From NCBI GenBank assembly GCA_963837345.1, contig CAWIMX010000002.1:768787-832786 (forward strand): a stretch of 64,000 bases of DNA, read 5' to 3'. A program made the position numbers and the translations under genes. This DNA comes from CAWIMX01 sp963837345 (GTDB lineage: Bacteria; Acidobacteriota; Vicinamibacteria; Vicinamibacterales; CAVVIG01). Numbering within the stretch: the first letter of the stretch is position 1; every line of letters begins with the position of its first letter. The notes under the pieces were generated by a model. The model saw nothing but the letters and a program-made list of their open reading frames with translations. It had not been told where the DNA came from and ran no database searches. Positions 63,670-64,000 of the stretch are shown in pieces.

Positions 63670-64000
63670 GACATCCCATGCTGCGGTGTCGGGCCAGCGC
63701 CCAAGCCACATGCTCGCGGACAAGCGGCGACGGATCCCCGGCGCGCGCCGCGAGTGCTGCGGCGATGACCGCGGCTCATGCGGCGCGTTGCCGAGCGCGA
63801 CCGCGACATTGCGCGACGAGCGATCGAAGCCGATGCGGCGGATCGCGCTCCCCTGCCGTTCGCTCCAAAAACTCGCGCTCGGTCCATGCGAAAAGCGCAG
63901 CGAGATGGGCATCGTCGAATCCGTGGCGCACGGCGAAGCCGGCTCCCTTCGAACGCTCGCGTAGCGATTCCAGGGACAGACGAGCTGGCAGTCGTCGCAA
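63668..64000 (-). CDS. queG: Epoxyqueuosine reductase QueG, C-terminal part (cut by window edge)
   Basis: The C-terminal 110 residues of QueG, the cobalamin and iron-sulfur enzyme for the last step of queuosine synthesis in tRNA. The frame enters from the right edge with CDDCQLVCPWNRYA, part of the second 4Fe-4S ferredoxin-like site. It continues WTEREFLERTAGSAIRRIGF, RSSRNVAVALGNA, then shifts frame near 63,760, where VREHVAWALARH appears. The rest of the gene lies beyond the window. Confidence 0.85.

Noticed and set aside
52392..64000. Right-hand piece as a pseudogenised island acquired by horizontal transfer
   Set aside because: All genes would have to be damaged at the same high rate by insertions only, including whole operons with intact promoters, terminators and overlaps. 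Sequencing error fits better.

Overview
The window is GC-rich and consists of two pieces that do not appear to come from one genome. Positions 1 to about 52,390 look like an Acidobacteriota chromosome of the Vicinamibacteria type. This is inferred from gene content: a secreted PQQ-propeller dehydrogenase, a DUF5916 outer-membrane protein, secreted S9 and M28 peptidases, a lipase maturation factor and a multicopper oxidase, plus a conserved yicC-gmk-rpoZ-coaBC-UDG-priA housekeeping block. Positions from about 52,390 to the end look proteobacterial, probably betaproteobacterial (exbB-exbD-exbD-tonB, an ECF sigma pair, gspD-gspE-gspF, queG). That piece is riddled with single-base insertions, so almost every gene in it reads in several frames. 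The switch falls within a few bases, between the end of a hydrolase gene and the middle of a truncated gene on the other strand. A chimeric contig is the simplest reading.

Layout of the first piece. 1-5,471: surface polysaccharide genes (two glycosyltransferases on the minus strand; ugd, galE and an MsbA-type exporter on the plus strand). 5,468-11,399: the housekeeping block, with a frameshift in gmk. 11,479-16,297: lipase maturation factor, membrane site-2-type protease with HU, Der GTPase, MerR regulator, tRNA-Pro(GGG). 16,386-28,982: catabolic and secreted enzymes (DUF5916 protein, prolyl oligopeptidase, PQQ dehydrogenase, acyl-CoA synthetase with a frameshift, M28 peptidase, succinate-semialdehyde dehydrogenase, two small proteins). 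28,979-35,208: two efflux ATPases and a periplasmic adaptor, then three response regulators without a kinase. 35,227-40,947: MoaA, AmrS-type radical SAM enzyme, MFS transporter, SurE, multicopper oxidase.

40,986-52,391 is the most unusual part: a compact gene cluster that looks biosynthetic. A four-gene minus-strand operon encodes a free-standing condensation domain, a SyrP-like Fe(II)/2-oxoglutarate oxygenase, a single-module NRPS (C-A-PCP, no thioesterase) and a B12-binding radical SAM enzyme. Around it lie a glycosyltransferase, a second radical SAM enzyme of the RiPP C-methyltransferase type, and an alpha/beta hydrolase. The condensation domain fused to the NRPS lacks the catalytic HHxxxDG motif, while the free-standing one keeps it. 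The hydrolase is the last gene before the junction, so the cluster may continue beyond it.

Two features recur across the first piece. Several gene starts have a TANNNT (-10-like) hexamer only 6-10 bases before the start codon, which suggests leaderless transcription. Short perfect tandem repeats with periods of 7, 8 and 9 bases sit at gene edges, two of them bracketing priA, and degenerate copies add an NPSNP peptide inside coding sequences.
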